A stretch of 43,770 bases of DNA from Azospirillum sp. 47_25 (lineage in GTDB: Bacteria; Pseudomonadota; Alphaproteobacteria; RF32; CAG-239), in assembly GCA_001917125.1 (NCBI GenBank), contig MNTU01000048.1:1-43770 (forward strand). Direction: 5' to 3'. Below, piece by piece: positions 25,554-33,688 of this stretch. The position numbers and the translations under genes are program-made. Numbering within the stretch: position 1 is the stretch's first letter; each line of letters begins with the position of its first letter. A model generated the notes under the pieces. The model was not told the DNA's origin and searched no databases. It worked only from the letters and a program-made list of their open reading frames with translations.

Positions 25554-26765
25554 TTGTTGCCGCAGCTGAGCAAGATTGTGCGGGCGGTATGAGCTTTGCT
25601 GCTTTATGATGAAACGGTATTCGTTAAAGCAATTTTTAAAGGCGGGTATTTCATATTTGTCAAGCAAGGATAAGATTTTGTTATTGTCAGCGGTTTGGAG
25701 CATTTCCTGCCCGATGCCGTAGAGCAGGCGATAAAACGGATTGGCAACCCGGTTCTGCCGGGCGGTGATTTGAGCGTCAAGATAGTCATAATGCCACTGG
25801 TCAAACTGTCGGGGTGATAAGTTCGTTGCCGGCGGCGTGCTGAGCAGCGGATAAGTTGTCAGAGTTTGATAGTTGTCATGATTATAACCTTGTTCTTTGA
25901 CCGCTTCGGCACAGGTTTCGGCAAACGACAGAAAATCGATGCTTCCGTCATTAAGGTAATATTTTTTCAAGTTGCGGCAGCGGCAGTCCAGCCGAATTCG
26001 GTTCAGTACGGTTCGGGTTGCCGCATAACCGCAGTAAAGCGGACTGTGTTTGTTTTCGACAACGTTGCGGAATTTGACAGCCATATTGTAGAGAGCCCAC
26101 CGGTAGATTGCAGGATTGTCCGGTTCTTTAAGAGCCAGACAGCCGTAAGCAAAACAATCGGCAAAGCTTTCCTGCAGCATGTGCCATTCCTGAAAATAGC
26201 TGTCGGCCAGTTCTTTTTGTTCGGTATTGTTGCGGCTGTTTTTGCCGTGGCGGCGGTAGTTTCGGTAGGCTTCGGTTTGTTCCAGCAGGCTGTATTTGAA
26301 ATCGAGGGCGTGGCCGTATTCGTGATATGGCGTACTCATACTGTCAGCCGGATTAAAGCCGGAAACACAATAGATGATGATTGTTTTTTTGAAGTCGGGA
26401 GATATAAAACAATAGCCGCTTTTCCCTTTTCGGAAGGAGCGGAATTTTTGTGCCGGGTCGGTCAGCTGCATGCTTTTCAGCAGGCCGTCGGCTTCGGAGC
26501 CGAATTTGGTTCGACACAACTGTAAGAAACGCTGTTGGTCAAATTTTCTGCGTCCCCGAGCGTCTGTCCGCATAAAGTCGTTAAAACAAACGGCAAAGGA
26601 GCGGCTGTTTCCATGGTTGCATAAGTTGTTCAGTTTGGCCATGTCTGCGGCAATATATTCTTTAAGCGCGCAAAAATAACGCGGATTCCAGTTTGTCAGA
26701 ACCCTGCCGCAAAACAGATGTTGTTTGATATCCTGGTGCAGATGTTTGAGTGTATAACTTATCAT
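25536..26765 (-). CDS. HExxH zinc metallopeptidase of unknown family, placed within the lpx cluster
   Basis: The 409-residue protein contains YHEYGHALDF, an HExxH zinc site (H148, E149, H152), and 46 residues later LQESFADCFAYG, where E199 is a plausible third ligand as in gluzincins. There is no signal peptide or membrane helix, so it is probably cytoplasmic, unless exported by a leaderless route. The rest is rich in aromatic and basic residues, with several CR motifs (RLDCRCRNLKKYY). I recognise no named family. It runs against the envelope genes, from a strong promoter 24 bases upstream of its start, with a poor ribosome site. Its stop lies in the fabZ terminator. Confidence 0.72.
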   Translation of the reverse strand: MISYTLKHLHQDIKQHLFCGRVLTNWNPRYFCALKEYIAADMAKLNNLCNHGNSRSFAVCFNDFMRTDARGRRKFDQQRFLQLCRTKFGSEADGLLKSMQLTDPAQKFRSFRKGKSGYCFISPDFKKTIIIYCVSGFNPADSMSTPYHEYGHALDFKYSLLEQTEAYRNYRRHGKNSRNNTEQKELADSYFQEWHMLQESFADCFAYGCLALKEPDNPAIYRWALYNMAVKFRNVVENKHSPLYCGYAATRTVLNRIRLDCRCRNLKKYYLNDGSIDFLSFAETCAEAVKEQGYNHDNYQTLTTYPLLSTPPATNLSPRQFDQWHYDYLDAQITARQNRVANPFYRLLYGIGQEMLQTADNNKILSLLDKYEIPAFKNCFNEYRFIIKQQSSYRPHNLAQLRQQQKSRT

Positions 26766-26788
26766 GTCCGGCTTTCAGTATTTGCTGT

Positions 26789-26817
26789 AAAATATCATTT
26801 TTGTTGAATTTTGTCAA
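26789..26817 (-). promoter_or_regulatory. Promoter of the metallopeptidase gene
   Basis: On the minus strand a perfect TTGACA (26812-26817) and TATTTT (26789-26794) are spaced by 17 bases, about 24 bases upstream of the start codon. Confidence 0.6.
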
Positions 26818-26894
26818 TAATTGGCTTGCCAGTGAGCGGAATTTATGGTAAGAGGAAAGCAATGTGAAATTATTAATTAAAAACCTTTATCGAA

Positions 26895-27497
26895 ATGGAA
26901 AGAAAGGAAATTATTGTTAAAACTTACGAACAGCTGGTTCGGGCGGTTGAGATTTTGGAAGCAGACATTATTATCGTCAGCGGCATGATTGCCTGTGCAG
27001 GTCGTCCGATTTATCTCCGCAGCGGGCAGATTGTCAGAGGGGCGGATAAATTCAGCGGACTGAAATTTAATTTTGAGGATCAGGCGCGCAGTGTGATTTT
27101 TTTGGAAGAATTCAGTAAGGTTCAAAATCTGAAAATCGATGTTGCGGCAAACAGCTATCCTTCCGCAGACCGAATGCAGGCCGTATTTGAGATAAACGGT
27201 CGTTGTGCCGTTTTGGAAAATATTTTTGCCGAAATCAAAGTTTATGAGTCCCGGGCTCAGCGTTACAGACAATATGCCGGCATTTATCCCCGGCATGAGC
27301 TGCAGCTTGCGGGGACGGTTTATTTCCGTTGCCGCGGTTGTTACGTTGTTCCGGTGGCCTATTGTCCGCTGGCAACGTCACGATTGGTTTCCTGCGGGGG
27401 CAAGCTGATTTGCGAAGGCGGAAAAATTCCCGAGTTTGATCGTTTTGAACTGCGGGGAAAAAATTTTGTGATAGATATCAGAACGGCTGTCGAATGA
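26895..27497 (+). CDS. Protein of unknown function
   Basis: I do not recognise this 200-residue protein. It lacks a signal peptide. Alternating short strands (IYLRSGQIVRGADKFSGLKF, AVFEINGRCAVLENIFAEIKV) suggest a repetitive beta structure, perhaps a small beta-helix, and there is a cysteine-containing segment (VYFRCRGCYVVPVAYCPL). The start has no Shine-Dalgarno; TTTATC lies three bases before the ATG. Upstream, AGAGGA precedes an ATGTGA start-stop pair at 26862. It is plus-strand, between two minus-strand genes. Its stop codon lies in its own terminator hairpin. Confidence 0.65.
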   Translation: MERKEIIVKTYEQLVRAVEILEADIIIVSGMIACAGRPIYLRSGQIVRGADKFSGLKFNFEDQARSVIFLEEFSKVQNLKIDVAANSYPSADRMQAVFEINGRCAVLENIFAEIKVYESRAQRYRQYAGIYPRHELQLAGTVYFRCRGCYVVPVAYCPLATSRLVSCGGKLICEGGKIPEFDRFELRGKNFVIDIRTAVE

Positions 27498-27511
27498 CAG
27501 CCGTTTTTTTA
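27482..27511 (+). terminator. Rho-independent terminator overlapping a gene end
   Basis: AACGGCTGTC / GACAGCCGTT, a ten-base-pair stem with a four-base loop, is followed by T residues. The left arm is coding sequence and the TGA stop lies at the loop. Confidence 0.88.
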
Positions 27512-27512
27512 T

Positions 27513-28109
27513 TTAAAGACTGAGTTTTTCGATACTGCCGCCGGCGAGGTCAAACAGCCAGCCGTGGAGCTTGAGGCGGTTTTGGCTGACGGCTTCGGCA
27601 ACGAAGGGAAAAGTCAGCAGATTGCGCAGCGACACGCGAACGGCTTCCCTTTCACAGATGTGCTGTCTGTCGGTTTCCGACGTTTGTTTTGAGGCTTCCC
27701 GGCGGGCTTCTTCGGCAATGGACAGCCAGGTGTCAATAAAATCGTGCCGGTTAAGGGGTTGGCAAAGCAGGTTATGAATGCCGCCGCAGTGAGTGTGCCC
27801 CAAAATCAGGATATTTTTTACCTTCAGGTGCTTGACGGCGTATTCAATGGCGGCGGAGGTTCCGTGGCAGTGGGAAAAATCGCTGTCATAAGCCGGAACT
27901 AGGTTGGCAACATTGCGAATGACAAAGATGTCGCCGGGGCCGGTATTCAGAATAATGGACGGATCAACGCGGGAATCGCTGCACGCAATGACGAGCGTAT
28001 GCGGTGTCTGCCCTTTTTCGGTAAGGTTTTTATAGGTTTCCGGGTTTTCAATATAATATTTTTGATAAAACTGCCGGTAGCCTTCAAGCAGGTTTTCAAT
28101 ATGCGGCAT
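27513..28109 (-). CDS. can: Beta-class carbonic anhydrase
   Basis: The 198-residue enzyme interconverts carbon dioxide and bicarbonate, supplying bicarbonate to carboxylases such as AccC encoded in this window. The zinc ligands are C43 (ACSDSR), H105 and C108 (GHTHCGG), with D45 and R47 as the catalytic dyad. FVIRNVANLVP is also typical. There is no signal peptide, so it is cytoplasmic. It is one of three genes between fabZ and lpxA and is divergent from lpxA. Confidence 0.95.
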   Translation of the reverse strand: MPHIENLLEGYRQFYQKYYIENPETYKNLTEKGQTPHTLVIACSDSRVDPSIILNTGPGDIFVIRNVANLVPAYDSDFSHCHGTSAAIEYAVKHLKVKNILILGHTHCGGIHNLLCQPLNRHDFIDTWLSIAEEARREASKQTSETDRQHICEREAVRVSLRNLLTFPFVAEAVSQNRLKLHGWLFDLAGGSIEKLSL

Positions 28110-28224
28110 GTTTTCCTCCCTGATTTAAGACGGGCAGATTATAGCGGGGATTTCTTTTTTGTAAAGATTTATCGTTTGTTGCGATGTTGTTCGGGATTGG
28201 TAATAATTTGTAAGTTAATGTGTG

Positions 28225-28253
28225 TTTACAATCGTTCACCGCACGGTTATGCT
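28225..28253 (+). promoter_or_regulatory. Promoter of lpxA
   Basis: TTTACA (28225-28230), a 17-base spacer and TATGCT (28248-28253), about 40 bases upstream of the lpxA start. It would give lpxA its own promoter, needed because fabZ is cut off by a terminator. Confidence 0.5.
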
Positions 28254-28291
28254 GTGCGTAATATTAATTTTACGGAAAGGAAGTTATTGTC

Positions 28292-29122
28292 ATGACTAAA
28301 ATTCACCCGACTGCTGTTGTTGAAGATGGTGCCCAGATTGCCGCCAGTGCCGAAATCGGTCCGTTTTGCTGGATCAGTTCCAAAGCCAAAATCGGCGAGA
28401 ATGTCCGACTGCTGGCCCGGGTAACGGTTTACGGCGATACGACAATCGGGGAAGGAACGGTCGTTTTCCCCGGGGCTGTGTTGGGAACCGGTCCGCAGGA
28501 TCATGGCAATGAATTTCAGGATGATGCCAAGCTGGTTATCGGTAAGCGCAATGTTATTCGCGAAAACGTAACCATGCATGCAGGAACGCCGAAAGGCCAG
28601 TCGGATCCGCAGGACGGCAGCACGCCGGAGAAGATGATTACCCGTGTCGGTGATGACGGGATGTTTATGGTTAACTCTCATGTGGCGCATGACTGTGTGG
28701 TCGGCAATAATGTGATTATGACCAACAACGCGGTTATCGGCGGACATGTTCGTGTCGGCGACGGAGCTATCCTGGGCGGAAACAGTGCGGTTCACCAGTT
28801 CTGCCGTATCGGCCGCAAAGCAATGATCGGAGGATTGTCGGGTGTTGACCGCGACGTTATTCCTTTTGCCATTGTGACCGGTGAACGAGGCAAGCTGCGC
28901 GGGTTGAATGTTATCGGTCTGAAGCGCAGCGGTTATGCGCCGGAAGTAGTTAAAGCCATCAGCCGTGCTTTTATGTATATCTTCAAAGGCAAAGAAGATA
29001 ATTTTGAAACCCGCGTTCAGAAAGCCCGCGAGCTGTTCAAAGACAATGATATGGTTCAGGAACAGCTTGATTTCATAGAGTTTTCTCTGAAAGGAAGACG
29101 TAACGTTATGGTCGCCGAATAA
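28292..29122 (+). CDS. lpxA: UDP-N-acetylglucosamine O-acyltransferase
   Basis: LpxA transfers a 3-hydroxyacyl chain from ACP to UDP-GlcNAc, the first step of lipid A synthesis. The 276-residue protein begins with hexapeptide repeats (IHPTAVVEDGAQIAASAEIG) and has catalytic H133 in NSHVAHDCVVGNN, HQFCRIG and a helical C-terminal domain. GGAAAGGAAG precedes the ATG. It normally lies directly after fabZ; here about 2.8 kb separates them, and a 278-base structured gap separates it from lpxI. Confidence 0.97.
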   Translation: MTKIHPTAVVEDGAQIAASAEIGPFCWISSKAKIGENVRLLARVTVYGDTTIGEGTVVFPGAVLGTGPQDHGNEFQDDAKLVIGKRNVIRENVTMHAGTPKGQSDPQDGSTPEKMITRVGDDGMFMVNSHVAHDCVVGNNVIMTNNAVIGGHVRVGDGAILGGNSAVHQFCRIGRKAMIGGLSGVDRDVIPFAIVTGERGKLRGLNVIGLKRSGYAPEVVKAISRAFMYIFKGKEDNFETRVQKARELFKDNDMVQEQLDFIEFSLKGRRNVMVAE

Positions 29123-29137
29123 AAAAAGTGTATAATG

Positions 29138-29292
29138 GTCGTCTAGTACAGAAATAGCAGGATGGAAGTGTCCTCATGTACTAAAGTGTACATTCCGGTA
29201 CTTCCACCTTTATTCCTTACTATACGACTCATTCTCCACATTTTTATAAAAGTTCGCTTTGTGGCAATTAGCGCAGAAACGCCAAACTTTTT
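29138..29292 (+). ncRNA. Candidate structured small RNA between lpxA and lpxI
   Basis: The region is a nested inverted repeat: GTCGTCTAGTA (29138-29148) pairs with TACTATACGAC (29218-29228) at ten of eleven positions; TGGAAGT (29163-29169) with ACTTCCA (29200-29206); ATGTAC (29176-29181) with GTACAT (29188-29193). Together they make a long, interrupted hairpin of about 91 bases. TATAAT at 29131 lies just upstream with no good -35. A second hairpin, AAAAGTT with AACTTTT, ends in five T at 29292. The shape is rod-like as in 6S RNA, but I see no sequence proof. It could instead be a degraded mobile repeat. Confidence 0.3.
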
Positions 29293-29305
29293 GTATCATT
29301 AAAAT

Positions 29306-29338
29306 AAAGGGCTGTGATTTTTATTACAGCCTTTTATT
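29306..29338 (+). terminator. Terminator-like hairpin upstream of lpxI
   Basis: AAAGGGCTGT / ACAGCCTTTT with one G-U pair and a loop of about ten bases is followed by T-rich sequence. It would end transcription from lpxA or the RNA candidate, and implies that lpxI has its own promoter. Confidence 0.6.
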
Positions 29339-29400
29339 ATTGCTTGACCGTGGAGACGGGTTTATTTATTATCAAAGAAAAACTTTAAGGCAGGACGATT

Positions 29401-30246
29401 ATGCATAAAAAACTGGGCATTATTGCCGGCGGCGGGGCTATTCCGCAGGATTTGATTAATTTTTGCAAAGAAAATAAACGCGACTATTTTGTGATTGCGA
29501 TTGAAGGCAATGCCGACAAGGCTTTGATTGATGACAGCATTCCCCATGCCTGGATACGTATCGGGCAGGCGGGTACCGGTTTTAAAAAACTGGCGGAAGA
29601 AAAAGTTGAAGAAGTTATTATGATCGGCACAATCAAGCGGCCGACGCTTAAGGATTTGGTGCCGGATATGCGAACGGCGGCTTTTTTTGCCAAGGTCGGA
29701 ATGAAATCTCTCGGCGATGACGGTATTTTGCGCGCTTTGGTTAAGGAGATTGAAGGCGAGGGTATGACCGTCCGCGGCATTCATGAAGTTTTGCCCGAAC
29801 TGCTGATAAAAAAAGGCGTGTTGGGCAAGGTCAAGCCGTCGAAACAGGCAAAAGAAGATATTCGCCGGGCGGCGGAAGTTGCAACGGAACTGGGGCGGCT
29901 GGATGTCGGCCAGGCGGTAGTCGTGCAGCAAGGACTGGTGCTCGGTGTGGAAGGAATTGAAGGAACCGGCGAGCTGGTTCGCCGCTGCGGTGATTATAAG
30001 CGAAAAGGCGAGGGCGGCGTTTTGGTGAAAATCCGTAAGCCGCAGCAGGATATGCGGGTAGATTTGCCGACTATCGGCGACAAAACGGTACAGGCGGCTT
30101 ATGAGGCCGGTTTGTCGGGAATTGCCCTGCATGCCGGGAACGGTTTGATTGTTAATGAAAAGGAAACTGTCAAACTGGCCGATAAGCTCGGACTGTTTGT
30201 CATGGGAATTGATCCGGCAGAATTTATCCGCCAGAGGGAAAAATAA
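29401..30246 (+). CDS. lpxI: UDP-2,3-diacylglucosamine pyrophosphatase LpxI
   Basis: LpxI hydrolyses UDP-2,3-diacylglucosamine to lipid X and UMP, the fourth lipid A step, and replaces the unrelated LpxH mainly in alphaproteobacteria. The 281-residue protein starts KLGIIAGGGAIPQDLI and contains RAAFFAKVG-like TAAFFAKVGMKSLGDDG, VDLPTIGDKTVQAA and GIALHAGNGLI, all typical. Its stop overlaps the lpxB start as TAATG, which suggests coupled translation. Confidence 0.96.
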   Translation: MHKKLGIIAGGGAIPQDLINFCKENKRDYFVIAIEGNADKALIDDSIPHAWIRIGQAGTGFKKLAEEKVEEVIMIGTIKRPTLKDLVPDMRTAAFFAKVGMKSLGDDGILRALVKEIEGEGMTVRGIHEVLPELLIKKGVLGKVKPSKQAKEDIRRAAEVATELGRLDVGQAVVVQQGLVLGVEGIEGTGELVRRCGDYKRKGEGGVLVKIRKPQQDMRVDLPTIGDKTVQAAYEAGLSGIALHAGNGLIVNEKETVKLADKLGLFVMGIDPAEFIRQREK

Positions 30247-31427
30247 TGACAGATGTGAAAAATCTTAAGGTTTATATTATTGCCGGAGAACCGTCCGGGG
30301 ATTTGCTTGGGTCGCGCTTTATGCGGGCGATGGTGAAGAAGACCAATGGGCAAGTTGAATTTTACGGCGTGGGCGGTGAAAGTATGGAAAAAGCCGGTCT
30401 CAAATCACTGTTCGATATTTCTGATTTGGCGATTATGGGGCTGGCGGAAGTTATTCCCAGTATTCCCAAAGTTTTGAGGCTGATTAAACAGACGGTGGCG
30501 GACATTGAGAAAGTGAAGCCCGATGTGGTGATAACGATTGACAGCTGGAGTTTTGGTTCCCGGGTGCAGAAAATTCTGCGCCGCAAAAAACTCGGCATTC
30601 CGCAGGTGCATTATGTGGCGCCGCAGGTTTGGGCCTGGAAAAAGAAACGGGCGCGGACGATGTATAAATATGTCGATTATCTGTTGACGCTGTTGCCGCA
30701 GGAACCGAAATATTTTACGCCTTACGGTCTGGCGGCGACTTTTGTCGGGCATCCGGTTATTGAAAGCAAGGTTATTCACGGCAGCGGCGACGATTTTCGC
30801 AAAAAGTTTGTCATTCCTGCCGATAAAAAGATTATTGCCGTGCTGCCGGGGTCGCGCAAGACCGAAGTTGCCAAAATGCTGCCCGTCTTTCTGGAGGCGG
30901 CTCAAAAGCTTTATCTTGAGGACAACAGTCTGTGTTTTGTGATTCCCACGGTGAAAACCGTGGCCGGAATGGTGCGGCAGATGGTTGGCGGTTCGGGGCT
31001 GCCGATAACAATTGTTGAAGACGAAGACGACCGGCATAATGCCTTTAAAGCCTCGGCGGCTGCAATGGCGGCTTCGGGAACCGTGGCGCTGGAATTGGCG
31101 ATTGCCGGCGTACCGCATATTATCGGTTATAAGGTTTCGCCGCTGACGGCCGTGCTGGTGCGGAAGTTTATGCATATTCAGTTTGTGAATCTGTCAAATA
31201 TCATGCTGGGGCGGGAAGTGGTGCCCGAACTGTTGCAGGAGCAGTGTGTGCCGGGAAATATCTGCCGCTATATTAAGCGGTTTTTGGCTAAAGACGATAT
31301 TTTTGAACGGCAGACGGAAGGCTTTCAGAAAGTGCGGGAAATTTTGGGGCTGGGTGAACAGACGCCGAGTGAAAATGCCTGTGATGCGGTTTTAAAATTG
31401 ATTGAAGAAAAGAAACAGACCCGATGA
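30246..31427 (+). CDS. lpxB: Lipid A disaccharide synthase
   Basis: LpxB joins lipid X to UDP-diacylglucosamine, forming the lipid A disaccharide at the inner membrane. The 393-residue glycosyltransferase shows IIAGEPSGDLLGSRFM, the FYGVGGESME segment, VHYVAPQVWAWKKKRA and LPGSRKTEV followed by ASGTVALELA. It overlaps lpxI by one base and is overlapped by the next gene's start (ATGA), so the three are translated from one message. Confidence 0.97.
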   Translation: MTDVKNLKVYIIAGEPSGDLLGSRFMRAMVKKTNGQVEFYGVGGESMEKAGLKSLFDISDLAIMGLAEVIPSIPKVLRLIKQTVADIEKVKPDVVITIDSWSFGSRVQKILRRKKLGIPQVHYVAPQVWAWKKKRARTMYKYVDYLLTLLPQEPKYFTPYGLAATFVGHPVIESKVIHGSGDDFRKKFVIPADKKIIAVLPGSRKTEVAKMLPVFLEAAQKLYLEDNSLCFVIPTVKTVAGMVRQMVGGSGLPITIVEDEDDRHNAFKASAAAMAASGTVALELAIAGVPHIIGYKVSPLTAVLVRKFMHIQFVNLSNIMLGREVVPELLQEQCVPGNICRYIKRFLAKDDIFERQTEGFQKVREILGLGEQTPSENACDAVLKLIEEKKQTR

Positions 31428-32938
31428 ATGTGATTGATGTTGTAGATACGACCGTTCGTGACGGCGAGCAGACCAGCGGCGTGTCTTTCAAACCGGAAGA
31501 AAAACTGATTATTGTCAAACATCTGCTGGCGGAAGCCGGCGTTACCCGTTGTGAGGTTTCGAGCGCCAAAGTCAGCCGGGAAGAACAGAACTCGCTGGCG
31601 CGGATTATGGACTGGGCAAAGTCGGACGGGTTTGCCGATGCGGTGGAAGTGCTGAGTTTTACAGATTTCAACAAATCGGTTGACTGGCTGTTGCCGACAG
31701 GGTGCCGTCATCTTAATCTGTTGACCAAAGGTTCGCGGAAACATTGTGAAATCCAATTAAAAAAATCGCAGGAAGAACACTTGTCCGATGTGATGAAAAC
31801 GCTGGCATATGCCCGAGACAACGGCTTTGCGGCAAATGTTTATCTGGAGGACTGGTCAAACGGTATCTTGAATTCGCCGGATTATGTATGGCGAATGCTT
31901 GACTGCTATGCCGCCGCCGGGTTCGGGCGGATTATTTTGCCCGATACGCTGGGCGTGCTGAATCCGTTTAACACGTTTGAACTGGTGACGGAGACGGTTA
32001 AACGTTATCCCGGTGTGGAATTTGAGTTCCACGCCCATAATGATTACGGTTTGGCGGCGGCAAACTCGCTGGCGGCGGTTAAAGCAGGGGTTAAAGGGGT
32101 GCATGTGACGGTGAACGGTTTGGGCGAACGTACGGGCAATGTCGATTTGGCTCAGATTGTGACCAATATTCATGACCATACCGGTTTGACGACAAAAGTG
32201 AAAGAAAAGAAGCTGAAAGACATCAGCATGCTGGTTGAGACGTTCAGCGGCAAACGAATCGCCGCTAATATGCCTGTGCTGGGCAATGACGTATTTACGC
32301 AGACGGCGGGAATTCATGCCGACGGTGACAAAAAGGGCAACCTTTATGTCAGCCGGCTGACTCCTGACCGTTTTGACCGTAACCGCGATTATGCGCTGGG
32401 CAAGCTGTCCGGCAAGGCCAGTTTGGAAATCAACCTGCAGAAACTGCGGATTAATCTGAATGATGAGCAGAAAGAAAAGTTGCTGCAGAAAATTGTCGAG
32501 CTTGGTGATTTGAAGAAAAGCGTTACGGTTGACGATCTGCCTTTTTTGGTGGCGGATATGCTGGGCGGTCAGCGCTATAAAACATTTCGGGTGTTGAACT
32601 GTGTGGTGACCACTACCATGCGGATGAAACCCTGTGCCAATATTCAGGTTGAATATAACGGAAAAATTTATGAAGACACGGCGCAAGGCAGCGGTGGTTA
32701 TGACGCTTTTATGAATGCCCTGCACAAGCTGGCACCGAAAATGGGGCTGACCATTCCCAAGCTGACGGATTTTGAAATTTCCATTCCGCCCGGCGGACGT
32801 ACCAATGCTTTGGTCGAGGCCGTTATCAAATGGGACAACGGCAAGACGACGCATGCCGTTTCATCGGATCAGGTTAAGGCGGCGATAAAGGCGACCGAAC
32901 GTGTCATAAATTTGCAAAAGCCTTTTCGTGCCGATTAA
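31424..32938 (+). CDS. 2-isopropylmalate/citramalate/homocitrate synthase-like protein
   Basis: The 504-residue protein belongs to the DRE-TIM metallolyases: D8-TTVRDGEQTSG at the N-terminus, metal ligands in FEFHAHNDYGLAAANS, and NGLGERTGNVDLAQ. After about residue 390 a LeuA-type regulatory domain follows (SGGYDAFMNAL), so feedback inhibition is likely. These enzymes condense acetyl-CoA with a 2-oxo acid in leucine, isoleucine or lysine-type pathways; the substrate cannot be fixed. Its signature (RDGEQTSGVSF, KHCEIQLKKSQEEH) reminds me of a group from Bacteroidetes, by memory only. Its ATG overlaps the lpxB stop, an odd place for an amino acid gene. Confidence 0.85.
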   Translation: MNVIDVVDTTVRDGEQTSGVSFKPEEKLIIVKHLLAEAGVTRCEVSSAKVSREEQNSLARIMDWAKSDGFADAVEVLSFTDFNKSVDWLLPTGCRHLNLLTKGSRKHCEIQLKKSQEEHLSDVMKTLAYARDNGFAANVYLEDWSNGILNSPDYVWRMLDCYAAAGFGRIILPDTLGVLNPFNTFELVTETVKRYPGVEFEFHAHNDYGLAAANSLAAVKAGVKGVHVTVNGLGERTGNVDLAQIVTNIHDHTGLTTKVKEKKLKDISMLVETFSGKRIAANMPVLGNDVFTQTAGIHADGDKKGNLYVSRLTPDRFDRNRDYALGKLSGKASLEINLQKLRINLNDEQKEKLLQKIVELGDLKKSVTVDDLPFLVADMLGGQRYKTFRVLNCVVTTTMRMKPCANIQVEYNGKIYEDTAQGSGGYDAFMNALHKLAPKMGLTIPKLTDFEISIPPGGRTNALVEAVIKWDNGKTTHAVSSDQVKAAIKATERVINLQKPFRAD

Positions 32939-33045
32939 TTTTTGTTCTTAATGTACTTGTTTTACGCGGCGAAAAAGATAAACGGCGCCGCATAATGCTT
33001 TATCAAGTTTAAGATAGATTCAGTTTCAAAACACCAACAGTCTCA

Positions 33046-33073
33046 TTGACATTTGGACAAAATTGTTTATAGT
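33046..33073 (+). promoter_or_regulatory. Promoter of the unknown gene at 33.1 kb
   Basis: A perfect TTGACA (33046-33051), a 16-base spacer and TATAGT (33068-33073), five of six, lie about 60 bases before the ATG. Confidence 0.65.
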
Positions 33074-33129
33074 TAAGGCAATTTTGAATTATTTTATATG
33101 TTTTATGTTTAACTAAATAACATTTAAAG

Positions 33130-33492
33130 ATGAATACAAGTAAAGCAAGTTTATCGAGAGCCGTTTCCGTTTTGGAAAAGTTTTTTTCGGCTGAAGATAA
33201 GAAAACCGTTCAGGTTGAGTTGAAAAACATGGCAGTCGGACTGATTATTGACCATGACAGTCCGGAGGAAAAGCGCGATTTGGCTTTTGTTTACCTTAAA
33301 GGGAAAAATTATTGGCTGGTTAAGTTAGACGGGCGAATTGACAAGGTGTCATCGCTTTCAATCGGCGATTGTCTGATTTCGCTGCATTTTGTTTCTTCAA
33401 TTGAAGACGGAATGCGTGTCAATATCAATAATGCAAGTTATGTTCTCAACCGTAAAGACGAGGATATTATTGTCAATGAGATTTGTATTTGA
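33130..33492 (+). CDS. Small protein of unknown function
   Basis: I do not recognise this 120-residue protein. It is soluble, with a helical N-terminus (TSKASLSRAVSVLEKFFSAED) and a strand-rich remainder, including FVYLKGKNYWLVKLDG. It has a good sigma-70 promoter but no Shine-Dalgarno sequence before the ATG (TTTAAAG instead). It sits alone between the lpx operon and comEC. Confidence 0.65.
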   Translation: MNTSKASLSRAVSVLEKFFSAEDKKTVQVELKNMAVGLIIDHDSPEEKRDLAFVYLKGKNYWLVKLDGRIDKVSSLSIGDCLISLHFVSSIEDGMRVNINNASYVLNRKDEDIIVNEICI

Positions 33493-33554
33493 TTTTCCGG
33501 CGGGAGAATCCGGAGTTAGTTAACACGAGTATTAATTTCAAATCTTTATCAGTT

Positions 33555-33632
33555 ATGAAAAAAGATGAAAAAGTAATCGGCGAAGTTGATGAAAGAATCG
33601 TTTTGCCGGTATCGGGAGACACCGAAGGATAA
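33555..33632 (+). CDS. Possible 25-residue peptide
   Basis: ATG at 33555 opens MKKDEKVIGEVDERIVLPVS, ending five residues later at TAA. It is charged and mildly acidic. TTTATC lies four bases before the ATG, as before two other small genes here. There is no Shine-Dalgarno. It lies between the unknown gene and the terminator at 33689, so it could be translated from the same message, but chance is possible. Confidence 0.25.
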   Translation: MKKDEKVIGEVDERIVLPVSGDTEG

Positions 33633-33688
33633 CAAAATAGCTCGAGAAGCTGTTTCGGTATAGTGATTTCCTTAACTGGATACATTAG

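Noticed and set aside
29138..29228. Insertion sequence or MITE
   Set aside because: The inverted repeats fit, but I saw no target-site duplication and no second copy in the window; kept only as an alternative.
29123..29400. Riboswitch controlling lpxI
   Set aside because: The structure is there, but no known riboswitch motif is visible and terminator-like hairpins separate it from lpxI, so I kept it only as an RNA candidate.
31856..32854. A 332-codon minus-strand frame opposite the synthase-like gene
   Set aside because: Antisense to a recognised enzyme; no family motif.
32960..33000. Inverted repeat GCGGCG / CGCCGC after the synthase-like gene as a terminator
   Set aside because: It has a long loop and no T tract.
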